From NCBI RefSeq assembly GCF_019931145.1, contig NZ_JAIOUV010000005.1, forward strand, positions 62,001 to 126,000: a stretch of 64,000 nt of DNA, read 5' to 3'. Below are positions 27,674-36,390 of this stretch, piece by piece. The position numbers were made by a program, and so were the translations under genes. The notes below the pieces were generated by a model. That model saw only the letters and a program-made list of their open reading frames with translations, was not told where the DNA came from and did not search any database. This DNA comes from Marinicella meishanensis (GTDB taxonomy: Bacteria > Pseudomonadota > Gammaproteobacteria > Xanthomonadales > Marinicellaceae). Every line of letters begins with the position of its first letter. Position 1 is the first letter of the stretch.

Positions 27674-30496
27674 TCAGGGTGATTGCACACACTGGAAGCC
27701 GTTGAACCAAATGACGTCAGGATCGCCCACTGGAGGCGCGGGATCACAAACAGGACCACTGATCACAGGGATCAAACAAATCTCGTTCATGTTACCGGTA
27801 TCGAAGCCGGCGTTGTCACTGACATTGATGGTCCAGTTACCGGACAACTCAACGCCATTGAAACCAGCCAATGCTTGTTCTGGTGACACCACACCGCCAA
27901 TGGCTGGTGGGGTGGCCGCACATTCGGATTCAACCGGCGTGCCACTGGCGTCATCAAAGATGGCATCGACGTCGTCATTACCACAGCCAAAGCCAGTGCC
28001 GGTGAAGCCTGGACGATCCATCAAGATCACAGAAGGACCACCGTCTTTGGTCAAAGTGAAGATCAAGTCACCCACCCAAGTGTGGCTCACGTCCATATCA
28101 ACCGTCATGGTGTCGATGGTACCAGAATCACCCACACTGAATCCAAAGTCATCACCTGGAGGGTTGTTGTCAGTGATCGCTTGGTTGATCACGAAACACA
28201 ACTCAGTTGAGGTGGTGAAGGAGAAGGTGGGAGAGGTGGCGCCGGTACCACAGATGTTGTCGGTGGTGACGCGCCAGTAGTATTGGGTGTCAGACATCAG
28301 TCCCACAGTGGCGGTGAACGAATTGGTGCCGACGGTGGCCGATTCAATGATGTTGCTGAAACCGGGATCATCTGAAATTTCAATGGTGTAAGACGAAGCC
28401 CCGGCCACGGCACCCCAGCTGTAGGCCACAGCTGAACCCGATACGCCGGTGGCGGCATCAGGTGGTGAGGTCAATGCAGCAGCACCTGGAACGGCATCAA
28501 CCACAGAAATGTTGATGTCCAAAGTGCGGTCATCAGCCGGTGCAGATTCGCCCAAAATGGTGGCCACGTAATCACCACCAGCAACGGTATCGGCGATGGT
28601 GAAGTCGGCGTCAAATGAACCGCCAACAGCCACTGGATTGGCACTGAACACACCATTGATGCCAGCAGGCAGGGCTGGTGAGAAGCTCAAGTCCACGTTG
28701 CCAGTGAAACCACTGACTGCACCGATGTTCACGGTGGAAGTTTCCATCGCAGGACCTGTGGCGTTACAGACTTCCAGGTTGTTGTCTGATGATGACAGGG
28801 TGAAACCAGGATCGCCACAAGCATCAAATTTCATGGTGCTCACACGGGTCGACCAGTTGGCTCCAGTTTGGTATTCACCGGTGAAGACAAAGGTACAGCC
28901 ATCTACCGGATCCACTGACATGGAAGCATAGTCTCCCCAGCGACCACTGGTGTTGGCGCCTGAGCCAATGACCAAGTCGGTTTCGGTTTGTGACATCACA
29001 CCCAAGGTATCACCTGCCATGCGACCGGTGTATTTCAGACTGGCTGAAATGGGGGTGCTGCCATCGGTGTCGGTGATGCTGTGCGCCATGGCGATGTTAC
29101 CCGATGAGTCCATCGAGATGCCGGCAACCAAACGGTTTTCAGTGGCATCGGTGGTGTCGGCATAGGTGCCTTCCTGGTGCAAGTCCCAAGTACCACCCAA
29201 ACCACCCACACGGCGCAATTCAAACCAGCGCAAGCCAGCTTGTACTGGTGAACAGCCGTTGGTGATGTTGGTGGGCAACACGCCAACCAAGGCCTCGTGA
29301 CTGCCAAAGTTGATGTACTGCAAGCGATTCAAAATCACTTCACGGATCGCGTCCAGACGTGCACCACTGCCCGGTTGTGGGACGGTGGCAAAAGTGGTGA
29401 AATCCAAGAAGCAGGAGTTGAAGTCTGAGAAATCCACACTCACGGTGTTGATCGCTGAGTTGGCTGGGGTGTCCCAGTCAACGGTGAATTCAATGATTTC
29501 AAGGATGTCAACGCCTGGGCGGTTGGTGTAGTTGCTGTGTGCTTCTTCATCCACGTGACGCATGATGATGCCTGGGGCACCGGCTGGCGGAGCATTGGTG
29601 CCCGGCCACATGTCCCAATCGGCTGGGGCTGCGGCTTGGAAGCCGTAACCGGCCAAGCTGACCAAGGAGAATTTTTGCATGGGTCTGGCGGCAGCTCCCA
29701 ACAACATGTTTTCGCGGTCGAAGGCATAGATTGGACGGGTGGAGTTATTGGCACCACCGTAGTAAGCGTCTGACCAAATACCAAAGTGTGGATAATCCGG
29801 GAATTGGGTGTCACTGAATCCATAATGGAACCAGCCACCACCGACAGGATCATCGGTTTGTGAAATGTAGAAACACATGAAGTTACCGCTGTTGCTGAAC
29901 TCCTGCATGAACCAACGCTCGGCGTCCTCATCGTACAGAATGATGGGATCACCCAGACCACTGGCACATTGTCCAGAGCCCAATGATTCCATGGCGATCG
30001 GCCCAGCCACAGTGGCGCCGGTGTTCTTGTCAAGAATCTCAAACAAGGCACCACCGCCACCGTTGATCGATTGGATGATGTAGTTCTTACCAATGTCTGA
30101 CACCGGATCGGGTGGGTTGACCCCACTGAACCCTTGGCCATCCTGATTCAAAATCGGGGTGGTGAACACCCGATTTGATGACGTTGGGAAGTTGGTTTGA
30201 CGCTCGGCCAGGACATCGGCTTCGATGTCGACCATGGCCGGTGATTTTTCATCATCAGGGGTGAAGTGTCGACGTGGCACTTCTTTGATGGGATCACCGG
30301 GTTGCCAAGCTCTGGCCACCGGCATTTTGCGCAAATCTATGTTGACCACGTGTGGGGTTACTGGACCGCCCACTTGTTCAACGAACATACTTGGTGTGAC
30401 GCTTTCGCTGGGTTTCTGATCATCAGCAGCAGACACCAAGGTGGCCGCCAAAGATGTCGTCAACAGCGAAGTCACTAAGATGACTTTTCTTTTCAT
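27674..30496 (-). CDS. Large secreted multidomain protein (propeller-like, Ig/FN3-like, P-domain)
   Basis: A 940-residue exported protein with signal peptide MKRKVILVTSLLTTSLAATLVSA. Residues about 100-540 look like a repeat-rich, sialidase-like propeller; about 564-670 resemble an Ig-like module, about 672-762 a fibronectin III-like module (PGLMSDTQYYWRVTTDN), and about 765-915 a proprotein-convertase P-domain (HTWVGDLIFTLTKDG, LSGNWTINVSDNAG). It ends with a proline-rich linker and the tail DVIWFNGFQCVQ. I see no protease active site, so this is probably a surface or secreted binding protein. The ATG at 30496 follows GAGAGGAAA and begins the signal peptide. It follows the DUF4097-like gene by 67 bases. 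Confidence 0.8.
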   Translation of the reverse strand: MKRKVILVTSLLTTSLAATLVSAADDQKPSESVTPSMFVEQVGGPVTPHVVNIDLRKMPVARAWQPGDPIKEVPRRHFTPDDEKSPAMVDIEADVLAERQTNFPTSSNRVFTTPILNQDGQGFSGVNPPDPVSDIGKNYIIQSINGGGGALFEILDKNTGATVAGPIAMESLGSGQCASGLGDPIILYDEDAERWFMQEFSNSGNFMCFYISQTDDPVGGGWFHYGFSDTQFPDYPHFGIWSDAYYGGANNSTRPIYAFDRENMLLGAAARPMQKFSLVSLAGYGFQAAAPADWDMWPGTNAPPAGAPGIIMRHVDEEAHSNYTNRPGVDILEIIEFTVDWDTPANSAINTVSVDFSDFNSCFLDFTTFATVPQPGSGARLDAIREVILNRLQYINFGSHEALVGVLPTNITNGCSPVQAGLRWFELRRVGGLGGTWDLHQEGTYADTTDATENRLVAGISMDSSGNIAMAHSITDTDGSTPISASLKYTGRMAGDTLGVMSQTETDLVIGSGANTSGRWGDYASMSVDPVDGCTFVFTGEYQTGANWSTRVSTMKFDACGDPGFTLSSSDNNLEVCNATGPAMETSTVNIGAVSGFTGNVDLSFSPALPAGINGVFSANPVAVGGSFDADFTIADTVAGGDYVATILGESAPADDRTLDINISVVDAVPGAAALTSPPDAATGVSGSAVAYSWGAVAGASSYTIEISDDPGFSNIIESATVGTNSFTATVGLMSDTQYYWRVTTDNICGTGATSPTFSFTTSTELCFVINQAITDNNPPGDDFGFSVGDSGTIDTMTVDMDVSHTWVGDLIFTLTKDGGPSVILMDRPGFTGTGFGCGNDDVDAIFDDASGTPVESECAATPPAIGGVVSPEQALAGFNGVELSGNWTINVSDNAGFDTGNMNEICLIPVISGPVCDPAPPVGDPDVIWFNGFQCVQSP

Positions 30497-30563
30497 CGTA
30501 TTTCCTCTCACTCTTTCAAAATTCAGCCCGCAGGCTGGGGTTAAACTAACAAATCTATTATTT

Positions 30564-31343
30564 TTATTGTGGGTACACACGAAGGGCGATTTGCCCCCGT
30601 TTACTGGTGGCTTCAATTGGGTTTCCACCACCATTGGCTTTTACGGTCACGTGTTTGTTGGGTTCTTGGCTCATGTCTCTTTTCATTTGGGTGGAAAAAT
30701 CCGAAATGATGTCACCTGAAGTGGCCATGGTCACGTCATTTTTCGAATGGTCACCAATCCACAGATCGATCAAGCCAGAAACCGTTTTAAAAGTTTGTTT
30801 TTCGGTCGACTCAATGTCGATCAGGTTGGCAATGATTTCACCACTGACGGTACTGGCTTGCACGGTGTTTTTGTTGTCGCGCAAGAACACCTGGCCAGAC
30901 TGTGTGCTCAGGACCACCGGGTCACGCATCTTCCTGGCTTCTGCCAGGCCATGTTCGGTGGTGGCATACACCGTGCGCCCTTGAGGCACGAACACCGTGA
31001 AATCAATCCGGGCTTTGTCATTTTGTTTCAGGTCAATCAGTTCACCAGTGGCTTTGTTGATGCGTTCAACACCCAAGAAATAAGTGTCGCCCTCAACCCG
31101 TTCTGCAACTTGGACATGCCCAACAGATTCAATGTGCTGGACCATGGCAATCAGTTCAAATTCATCAGCGTAGCCACCAAATCGCAAGCGGATGTCACCA
31201 ATGGGGTTGTCGATCCGCACCACTTTGGCGGTGGTGGTTTTTTTCCAGGTGTATTTTTCTATTTGATTGACTTCTGCCAGAGAAGTGGTGGTGAGCAGGG
31301 TAAATAATAAGGTCAACAAGCACTGAAATTGGGGTGATTTCAT
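30564..31343 (-). CDS. Exported DUF4097-like beta-repeat protein
   Basis: A 259-residue protein with a signal peptide (MKSPQFQCLLTLLFTLLTTTSLA). The body is made of short alternating beta strands with the pattern VxSGxI/VxTxSG (STQSGQVFLRD, ASTVSGEIIANL, KTVSGLIDLWIGD, MATSGDIISDF), as in DUF4097/adhesin-like beta-helical repeat proteins. No enzymatic motif is seen; function unknown. It precedes the large secreted protein gene and probably shares its transcript. Confidence 0.75.
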   Translation of the reverse strand: MKSPQFQCLLTLLFTLLTTTSLAEVNQIEKYTWKKTTTAKVVRIDNPIGDIRLRFGGYADEFELIAMVQHIESVGHVQVAERVEGDTYFLGVERINKATGELIDLKQNDKARIDFTVFVPQGRTVYATTEHGLAEARKMRDPVVLSTQSGQVFLRDNKNTVQASTVSGEIIANLIDIESTEKQTFKTVSGLIDLWIGDHSKNDVTMATSGDIISDFSTQMKRDMSQEPNKHVTVKANGGGNPIEATSKRGQIALRVYPQ

Positions 31344-31380
31344 GAATTATTAGGGTGTTTGGTGTCATTCAAAGACGGCC

Positions 31381-31409
31381 AGTGTAGTACAAAAGACTAT
31401 TGGGTTCAA
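31381..31409 (-). promoter_or_regulatory. Promoter of the DUF4097/secreted-protein operon
   Basis: The minus strand has TTGAAC (31404-31409), a 17-base spacer and TACACT (31381-31386), a good sigma-70 match, 38 bases before the start codon at 31343. Confidence 0.6.
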
Positions 31410-31478
31410 TCAATCAAACCCTTTTTTATGAATAATACTTTAGATTTTTTTAATCTAGCGCTAAGTGATTGATTTTAG

Positions 31479-31512
31479 GTGATTCTCTCAAACGATCGTT
31501 TCAATAAATCAC
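31479..31512. promoter_or_regulatory. 34-bp symmetric palindrome with AAACGATCGTTT core
   Basis: A perfect 12-bp palindrome AAACGATCGTTT (31490-31501) is flanked at exactly 5 bases on each side by GTGATT (31479-31484) and AATCAC (31507-31512), which are reverse complements. The right arm includes the stop codon of the exporter gene. The core with its neighbours, CAAAC-GATC-GTTTC, fits the (G/C)AAAC-N4-GTTT(G/C) pattern I know for PsrA-type TetR regulators. It lies about 146 bases upstream of the DUF4097-like gene. The regulator is not identified. Confidence 0.55.
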
Positions 31513-32777
31513 AGCTCTTTCTTGGGTGGAACCAGCAAGTTTCCAACCAACAGCCCCACCGAAATGGCCACCGCGATCAACACCGCATTGAAAGCCGCTT
31601 GTACCCCGGTCATGGTGTCATTGGTGTACATGGCGGACAATGAATTGAAGCCGATGCTGCCAGGCACCAGTAAGATGATGCCTGGGATGTGCATCACCGA
31701 GGCTGGGTTGGAGCTGAGTCTGGAATAGATGTTGCCGGCCACTGAAATCAGCATCACCGCCACCAGTGATTTGAAGGGTTGCTCAATCCATAGCCCAATC
31801 AAACTGGATCCGGAATAAGCCAAGCCGATGGATAAAAAGATCCAAAACGTATCGGCCATGCGTGACTTGAACAACACCGAAAAACACAAAGCCGTGATCA
31901 CCAGGGCCAAGTAGGTGAACCATTCTGGTACGCCTGGCAATTGATTGACTTGGGTCTCGCCGTATATCGTCTGCGCTATCAAGTAGCCCAGTGCCAAGCC
32001 AAAAGAAAGCAAGAACAATGTGGTCACCGCACCGGCCATGCGGCTGCTGCCTGAAACCAAATGGCCGGTTGACAATTCCCGCATGGCCACTGTGATGCCC
32101 AGGCCAGGGACCAAGATGATCAAGCCGGCCAAAGAGACCAAAAAATGGTCTGTGGTTTGCCAGTAATGGCTGATGGAAACGGCCAAAAAGCCGACCACCA
32201 TGGCGGCCATGGGGGCCAACAGTTGTGACAGGTATTTATAAGGTGCACTGTAAATGGTGATGATGCCGGTGACCAAGCCCAGCAAGCCAGCCACCGCCAC
32301 ATCATGCCAACTGCCAGAGAACAAAGTGGTGAAACCGCTGCCAACCAAACCAAAGCACAGAGCGAACAACCAATTGGGGTATTCAGCGGGTTTGCTGGTG
32401 ATGTCTTTGATGGCATGTAAGGCCACATCCAGATCCAACTCGTCATTTTCCAGTTGATTGATGACCGAATTGATGGTGTGCATGGTGTTGAGGTTGATGT
32501 CGTTGGGATTGGTCTTGATCATGTAGGAGCGCTGGTTGTACTCATCCTCTCCAATGCTGGCCAAAACCGCTGTGGGCATGGCAAAGAAACTGGCCTCCAA
32601 TTCGAATTTATCGGCGATCACCTGCATGTAGGATTCCAAGCGATGGGCTGGCGCCCCCGCTTCCGAAATGGCGCGACAAATTTTCAGCAGGATGTTGGCT
32701 TGTTTGCGTCGGGTTTCGCGGTCACGTTTGCGGATGACGGTTTTCAGCGACTCGGGTTTTTCTGCGGCCATGGACAT
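31509..32777 (-). CDS. ThrE-like threonine/serine exporter family membrane protein
   Basis: A 422-residue protein that fuses the two halves seen as YjjP and YjjB in E. coli. The soluble N-terminal part (about 1-130) has the ISEAGAPAHRLES and FFAMPTAVLAS motifs; about ten membrane segments follow, with LIILVPGLGITVAMRELS and the repeat-related HIPGIILLVPGSIGFNSLSAM near the end. Relatives export threonine/serine or, for YjjPB, succinate, so the substrate is open. The ATG at 32777 overlaps the end of msrQ by 56 bases and lacks a clear ribosome binding site; a start a few codons later is possible. Confidence 0.85.
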   Translation of the reverse strand: MSMAAEKPESLKTVIRKRDRETRRKQANILLKICRAISEAGAPAHRLESYMQVIADKFELEASFFAMPTAVLASIGEDEYNQRSYMIKTNPNDINLNTMHTINSVINQLENDELDLDVALHAIKDITSKPAEYPNWLFALCFGLVGSGFTTLFSGSWHDVAVAGLLGLVTGIITIYSAPYKYLSQLLAPMAAMVVGFLAVSISHYWQTTDHFLVSLAGLIILVPGLGITVAMRELSTGHLVSGSSRMAGAVTTLFLLSFGLALGYLIAQTIYGETQVNQLPGVPEWFTYLALVITALCFSVLFKSRMADTFWIFLSIGLAYSGSSLIGLWIEQPFKSLVAVMLISVAGNIYSRLSSNPASVMHIPGIILLVPGSIGFNSLSAMYTNDTMTGVQAAFNAVLIAVAISVGLLVGNLLVPPKKEL

Positions 32778-33342
32778 AATGGATGATTCTGATCAACAGC
32801 AATGTTAACCCGATTCCGGTGTAGATCAAAGGTTCTGTGAGGTCTGATTTTACCAGCCAAAGAAAATGCAGGCAGCCCAAGCCAATAACCAGATAGATGG
32901 TTTGGTGCAATCGTTTCCAGGCTTTACCGAGTTTGCGGATCATGCGCTTATTCGAGGTGATGGCCATCGGCAGCATCAACAACCAGGCGAGCATGCCCAC
33001 AGTGATGTAAGGCCGCTCAATCACGTCCTCCAGGAAATGGCCCCAGTCCAAGCCCAGATCCAACCACACATAAATCACCATATGCAATGAGGCGTAAAAG
33101 AAGGTGAACAGGCCCAGCATGCGCCTGATTCGAATAAACAGTGCGGAACCCGTGAGGATTTTCAGTGGTGTCATGGCCAATGTCACCAACAAGATGCGCA
33201 AGGTCCAAATGCCGGTGCGGTGCAACAGTTCTTCAATTGGATCGGCGGTTAAATTGTGTTGAAAACCGTCGTACACCATCCACCCCAATGGCAACATACA
33301 GGCGGTGAATACCGCCACTTTCAGACTGGTGATGTGTTTCAT
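32722..33342 (-). CDS. msrQ: Haem-binding membrane subunit MsrQ of the periplasmic methionine sulfoxide reductase
   Basis: A 206-residue six-helix membrane protein of the ferric-reductase-like family that feeds quinol electrons to MsrP. It shows HRTGIWTLRILLVTLAMTPL, RRMLGLFTFFYASLHMVIY and LGKAWKRLHQTIYLV with haem-ligand histidines. The ATG at 33342 gives the family N-terminus; it is two bases after the msrP stop. Confidence 0.94.
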   Translation of the reverse strand: MKHITSLKVAVFTACMLPLGWMVYDGFQHNLTADPIEELLHRTGIWTLRILLVTLAMTPLKILTGSALFIRIRRMLGLFTFFYASLHMVIYVWLDLGLDWGHFLEDVIERPYITVGMLAWLLMLPMAITSNKRMIRKLGKAWKRLHQTIYLVIGLGCLHFLWLVKSDLTEPLIYTGIGLTLLLIRIIHYVHGRRKTRVAENRHPQT

Positions 33343-33344
33343 GT

Positions 33345-34280
33345 TCAATAGTATCGGCTCAAATCCATGCCCTTGTACAAGTCGGCGACATAATCGCCAT
33401 AGCCATTGAACATTTGCGTTTTGATGCGGCTGTTGAACAAAGAAAAACCGCCGGTGATGCGGCGCTCGGTGGCCTGTGACCAACGGGGGTGATCCACCTG
33501 CGGATTGACGTTGGCATAAAAGCCATATTCTTGTGGTGCGATGGCTTGCCATGAATTGACGGGTTGTTGGTCGAGAAATTTGATTTTGACGATTGATTTG
33601 ATGCCTTTGAAACCGTACTTCCAGGGCACAATCAGGCGCAGTGGGGCGCCATTTTGGTTGGGCAGTTTTTTGCCATACATGCCCACAGTCATTAAGGTCA
33701 GTTCATTCATGGCTTCATCCAGGCGCAAACCTTCGCGGTAAGGCCAGGGAATTGAACGGCCGCGTTGACCGGGCATCTGTTTGGGGTCATACAGGGTTTC
33801 GAAGTAAATGTATTTGGCGGCACTGAGTGGCTGACAAAATTTCACCAAGTCGGCCAGTTTAAACCCCAACCAGGGAATCACCATGGACCAAGCCTCGACA
33901 CAACGCATGCGGTAGATGCGTTCTTCCAGTTGAAATTGCTTGACCAGTTGTTCGATGTCGAATTGCCCTTTGTTTTCGCACAAGCCTTCAATGGTCACGG
34001 TCCACGGAGCGGTTTTCAGTGACCCGGCATTTTCTGCTGGATCTGATTTGGACAAACCAAATTCATAAAAATTATTGTACGTGGTGGCGTCTTTTTCTGA
34101 GGTCAGCTCATCGATCACAAAAGCATCATTGGTTTGGTGCTTGGGTAAGGTCAATGACCAGGCCGATGGACTCATCAAGGCAGCGGTGCCCATCACCCCG
34201 GCCTGAATCAATTGGCGGCGGTTGAGGTAAGTGGCTTCATCGGTGACCTGGTGGTCCACATGGGTGTTTTTGAATTTCAT
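33345..34280 (-). CDS. msrP: Molybdopterin-dependent methionine sulfoxide reductase MsrP
   Basis: Repairs methionine sulfoxide in envelope proteins. 311 residues. A Tat signal is visible (NRRQLIQAG with the twin Arg at 21-22, then a moderately hydrophobic stretch ending near SAWS). The molybdenum ligand is Cys127 in [14 protein letters not shown], and [22 protein letters not shown] and [20 protein letters not shown] are family signatures. The ATG at 34280 is chosen because it places the twin Arg at the usual distance. Confidence 0.96.
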   Translation of the reverse strand: MKFKNTHVDHQVTDEATYLNRRQLIQAGVMGTAALMSPSAWSLTLPKHQTNDAFVIDELTSEKDATTYNNFYEFGLSKSDPAENAGSLKTAPWTVTIEGLCENKGQFDIEQLVKQFQLEERIYRMRCVEAWSMVIPWLGFKLADLVKFCQPLSAAKYIYFETLYDPKQMPGQRGRSIPWPYREGLRLDEAMNELTLMTVGMYGKKLPNQNGAPLRLIVPWKYGFKGIKSIVKIKFLDQQPVNSWQAIAPQEYGFYANVNPQVDHPRWSQATERRITGGFSLFNSRIKTQMFNGYGDYVADLYKGMDLSRYY

Positions 34281-34307
34281 CACGTAAGGCTTGGTATTTT
34301 TCGCAAA

Positions 34308-34313
34308 TATAAT
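34308..34313 (+). promoter_or_regulatory. -10 element of serC (divergent msrP/serC region)
   Basis: A perfect TATAAT stands 40 bases before the serC ATG with TAAGGC 17 bases upstream as a weak -35. The same AT-rich core can serve the msrP operon on the other strand (TATATT). The whole divergent region is only 73 bases. Confidence 0.5.
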
Positions 34314-34353
34314 ACAATTCAAGACACGCCAATGTGAAAATCCTTACAAATAA

Positions 34354-35433
34354 ATGACCACATATAACTTTTCTGCCGGCCCGGCCGTGTTGCCCCTGTC
34401 CGTCAAACAACAAATTGAGGCCGACCTGTACGATTGGCGGGGCACCGGTTGTTCGGTGATGGAAGTGTCCCACCGCAGTCAAGAATTCATCGACATGGCC
34501 ACCGACAATGAGCACTTGCTCAGAGAATTGTTAAACATTTCCGATGAGTATGCCGTCATGTTGATCCCTGGGGGCGCCCGCATGCAATATGCCATGCTGC
34601 CAATCAACTGTTCCACCAGCAATGGTCATGCCATCTATGCCATCAATGGACATTGGGGTAAGTTGGCGATGCAGGAAGCCGGGCGCTTCACCCAAGTGAC
34701 CACCACCGCGCCAGTCAGTCAGGAGGCTTATACCCACATCCCGGCATTCGACGCCACTGCGGTGAATCCCCAAGCCGATTATTTTCATTACACCAGCAAC
34801 GAAACCTTGGAAGGGGTGCAGTGGCACCAAGTGCCTGACAGCCAAGGCGTGCCGCTGTGTTGTGACATGACTTCAGATTTACTGACCCGTGAATTTGCGT
34901 TGGATCCGTTTGCCATGATTTATGCCAGTGCCCAAAAAAACATGGGCATCGCCGGCATCACCCTGGTGATCATGCGCCATGAAATGATTGGACGGTCTGA
35001 TAATTTGATCCCTGTGATGACCGATTATGCGACTTATGCCCGCACGCATTCTTTTTACAACACCCCGCCAACTTTTCCTTGGTATGTGATGCGTTTGGTG
35101 CTGCAGTGGGTTAAACAACAGGGCGGGGTGGCGGCCATGCAGGCCTTGAATCACCAAAAATCTGCACTGCTGTATGAATTCATAGACAGCAGTGGTTTTT
35201 ATCTGAATAAAGTGGATCCGAGCTGTCGCTCAGAAGTCAATGTGCCTTTTTGGTTGCATGATGAAGCGTTGAACCAACGGTTTTTGGAAGCCAGTTCTGC
35301 CGCTGGCCTGAAAGCGTTGAAAGGGCACAAGGCGGTAGGTGGCATGCGGGCCAGTATTTACAACGCCATGCCAATGGCAGGCCTCGAAGCCCTGGTGTCA
35401 TTCATGCAAGAATTTGAGCGTACCCATGGCTGA
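34354..35433 (+). CDS. serC: Phosphoserine aminotransferase
   Basis: PLP enzyme converting 3-phosphohydroxypyruvate to phosphoserine (also used in pyridoxal phosphate synthesis). 359 residues: begins YNFSAGPAVLPLSV, has MEVSHRSQEF, the PLP lysine Lys195 in YASAQKNMGIAG, and ends GGMRASIYNAMPMAGLEALVSFM. There is little ribosome binding signal before 34354. Overlaps cvfB by 8 bases. It supplies serine for the cysteine genes 4 kb downstream. Confidence 0.97.
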   Translation: MTTYNFSAGPAVLPLSVKQQIEADLYDWRGTGCSVMEVSHRSQEFIDMATDNEHLLRELLNISDEYAVMLIPGGARMQYAMLPINCSTSNGHAIYAINGHWGKLAMQEAGRFTQVTTTAPVSQEAYTHIPAFDATAVNPQADYFHYTSNETLEGVQWHQVPDSQGVPLCCDMTSDLLTREFALDPFAMIYASAQKNMGIAGITLVIMRHEMIGRSDNLIPVMTDYATYARTHSFYNTPPTFPWYVMRLVLQWVKQQGGVAAMQALNHQKSALLYEFIDSSGFYLNKVDPSCRSEVNVPFWLHDEALNQRFLEASSAAGLKALKGHKAVGGMRASIYNAMPMAGLEALVSFMQEFERTHG

Positions 35434-36265
35434 TTTAGGACAAATGAACCGCCTCACAGTGCTGCGGGTGCTGGACATTGGGGCCATACTGGACGGCAAC
35501 AAATTGGGTGACATTTTGTTACCAGCCAGGCAAATGCCTGATACTTTGCGTGAAGGCAGCGAGCTGGACGTGTTTGTGTACTTGGATTCTGAGGACCAAC
35601 CCATCGCCACCACCGCCCAACCCAAGGTGATGGTGGGGCAATGTGCCTATCTGAAAGTGGTGGATGTCAATCCAGTGGGAGCGTTCATGGATTGGGGGCT
35701 GCCCAAGGACCTGCTGTTGCCTTATGCTGAACAGGCCAAAAAATTACAACCCGGTATGCACAAAGTGGTTTACGTGTATGTTGATCGGGCATCCTCCAGG
35801 ATCACCGCCTCGGCCCGACTGGACAAACACTTGCATGAAGAGAACCGCCATTTCGTCCCGGGTCAAGCGGTGGATGTGCTGTTCTGTGGTCACAGTGATT
35901 TGGGCTACAAAGGTGTGATCAATAACACCCACCTGGGTTTATTGCATCACAGCGATGTGATGCAGCCGGTCAGAATTGGTCAGCGAACCACTGCCTACAT
36001 CAAATCCATCCATCCCAGCGGGAAAATCAACCTGGCCCTTCACTTGCCCAATAAAAAACAATTGGGCGAATTGGCAGAACAGATTCTGGCTGACTTAGAG
36101 GCCAATGGGGGTGAATCACTGCTGACCGATCGCAGCAGTCCCGAGGACATCAAACGAAAATGGCAGGTCAGTAAGGGCAGTTACAAAAAAGCCTTGGGTG
36201 CCCTGTACAAAAACCGAAAAATCATCATTTTGCCAGACCGAATTCAATTGAATGACAGCGACTGA
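35426..36265 (+). CDS. cvfB: CvfB-like S1-domain RNA-binding protein
   Basis: A 279-residue cytoplasmic protein with consecutive S1-like OB folds (for example LKVVDVNPVGAFMDWGLPKDLLLP near 70-95) and a C-terminal winged-helix segment (SSPEDIKRKWQVSKGSYKKALGALYKNRKI), the arrangement of the CvfB/YitL family. It is thought to bind RNA; its process is not established. The ATG at 35426 lies inside the end of serC (ATGGCTGA), so translation is coupled. Confidence 0.9.
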   Translation: MADLGQMNRLTVLRVLDIGAILDGNKLGDILLPARQMPDTLREGSELDVFVYLDSEDQPIATTAQPKVMVGQCAYLKVVDVNPVGAFMDWGLPKDLLLPYAEQAKKLQPGMHKVVYVYVDRASSRITASARLDKHLHEENRHFVPGQAVDVLFCGHSDLGYKGVINNTHLGLLHHSDVMQPVRIGQRTTAYIKSIHPSGKINLALHLPNKKQLGELAEQILADLEANGGESLLTDRSSPEDIKRKWQVSKGSYKKALGALYKNRKIIILPDRIQLNDSD

Positions 36266-36313
36266 ACCGGTGTCGCAAAATTTGCATTGGTTAACAAAAC
36301 TGTGAATCTCTTG

Positions 36314-36322
36314 TGCTAATAT
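36314..36322 (+). promoter_or_regulatory. Extended -10 promoter of the GGDEF sensor gene
   Basis: TGCTAATAT, an extended -10 element, lies 69 bases before the ATG at 36391; TTAACA 20 bases upstream of it is too far for a normal -35. Transcription would start near 36329. Confidence 0.55.
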
Positions 36323-36334
36323 GCTCACGTGTGT

Positions 36335-36356
36335 ATGGTTGATGGTGATCAACCAT
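36335..36356 (+). promoter_or_regulatory. Perfect 9-bp hairpin in the leader of the GGDEF sensor gene
   Basis: ATGGTTGAT (36335-36343), GGTG loop, ATCAACCAT (36348-36356). It begins a few bases after the predicted transcription start and ends 34 bases before the start codon. It has no T run, so it is not a terminator; an operator or an mRNA 5' stabiliser are the alternatives. Confidence 0.6.
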
Positions 36357-36390
36357 TTGTAGTCAGTCAGTGTGTAGCGAGTAGTCCGCC

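Noticed and set aside
31402-31428. GGGTT...AACCC followed by six T residues, terminator-like on the plus strand
   Set aside because: No plus-strand gene lies upstream, and the sequence overlaps the -35 region of the minus-strand secreted-protein operon.
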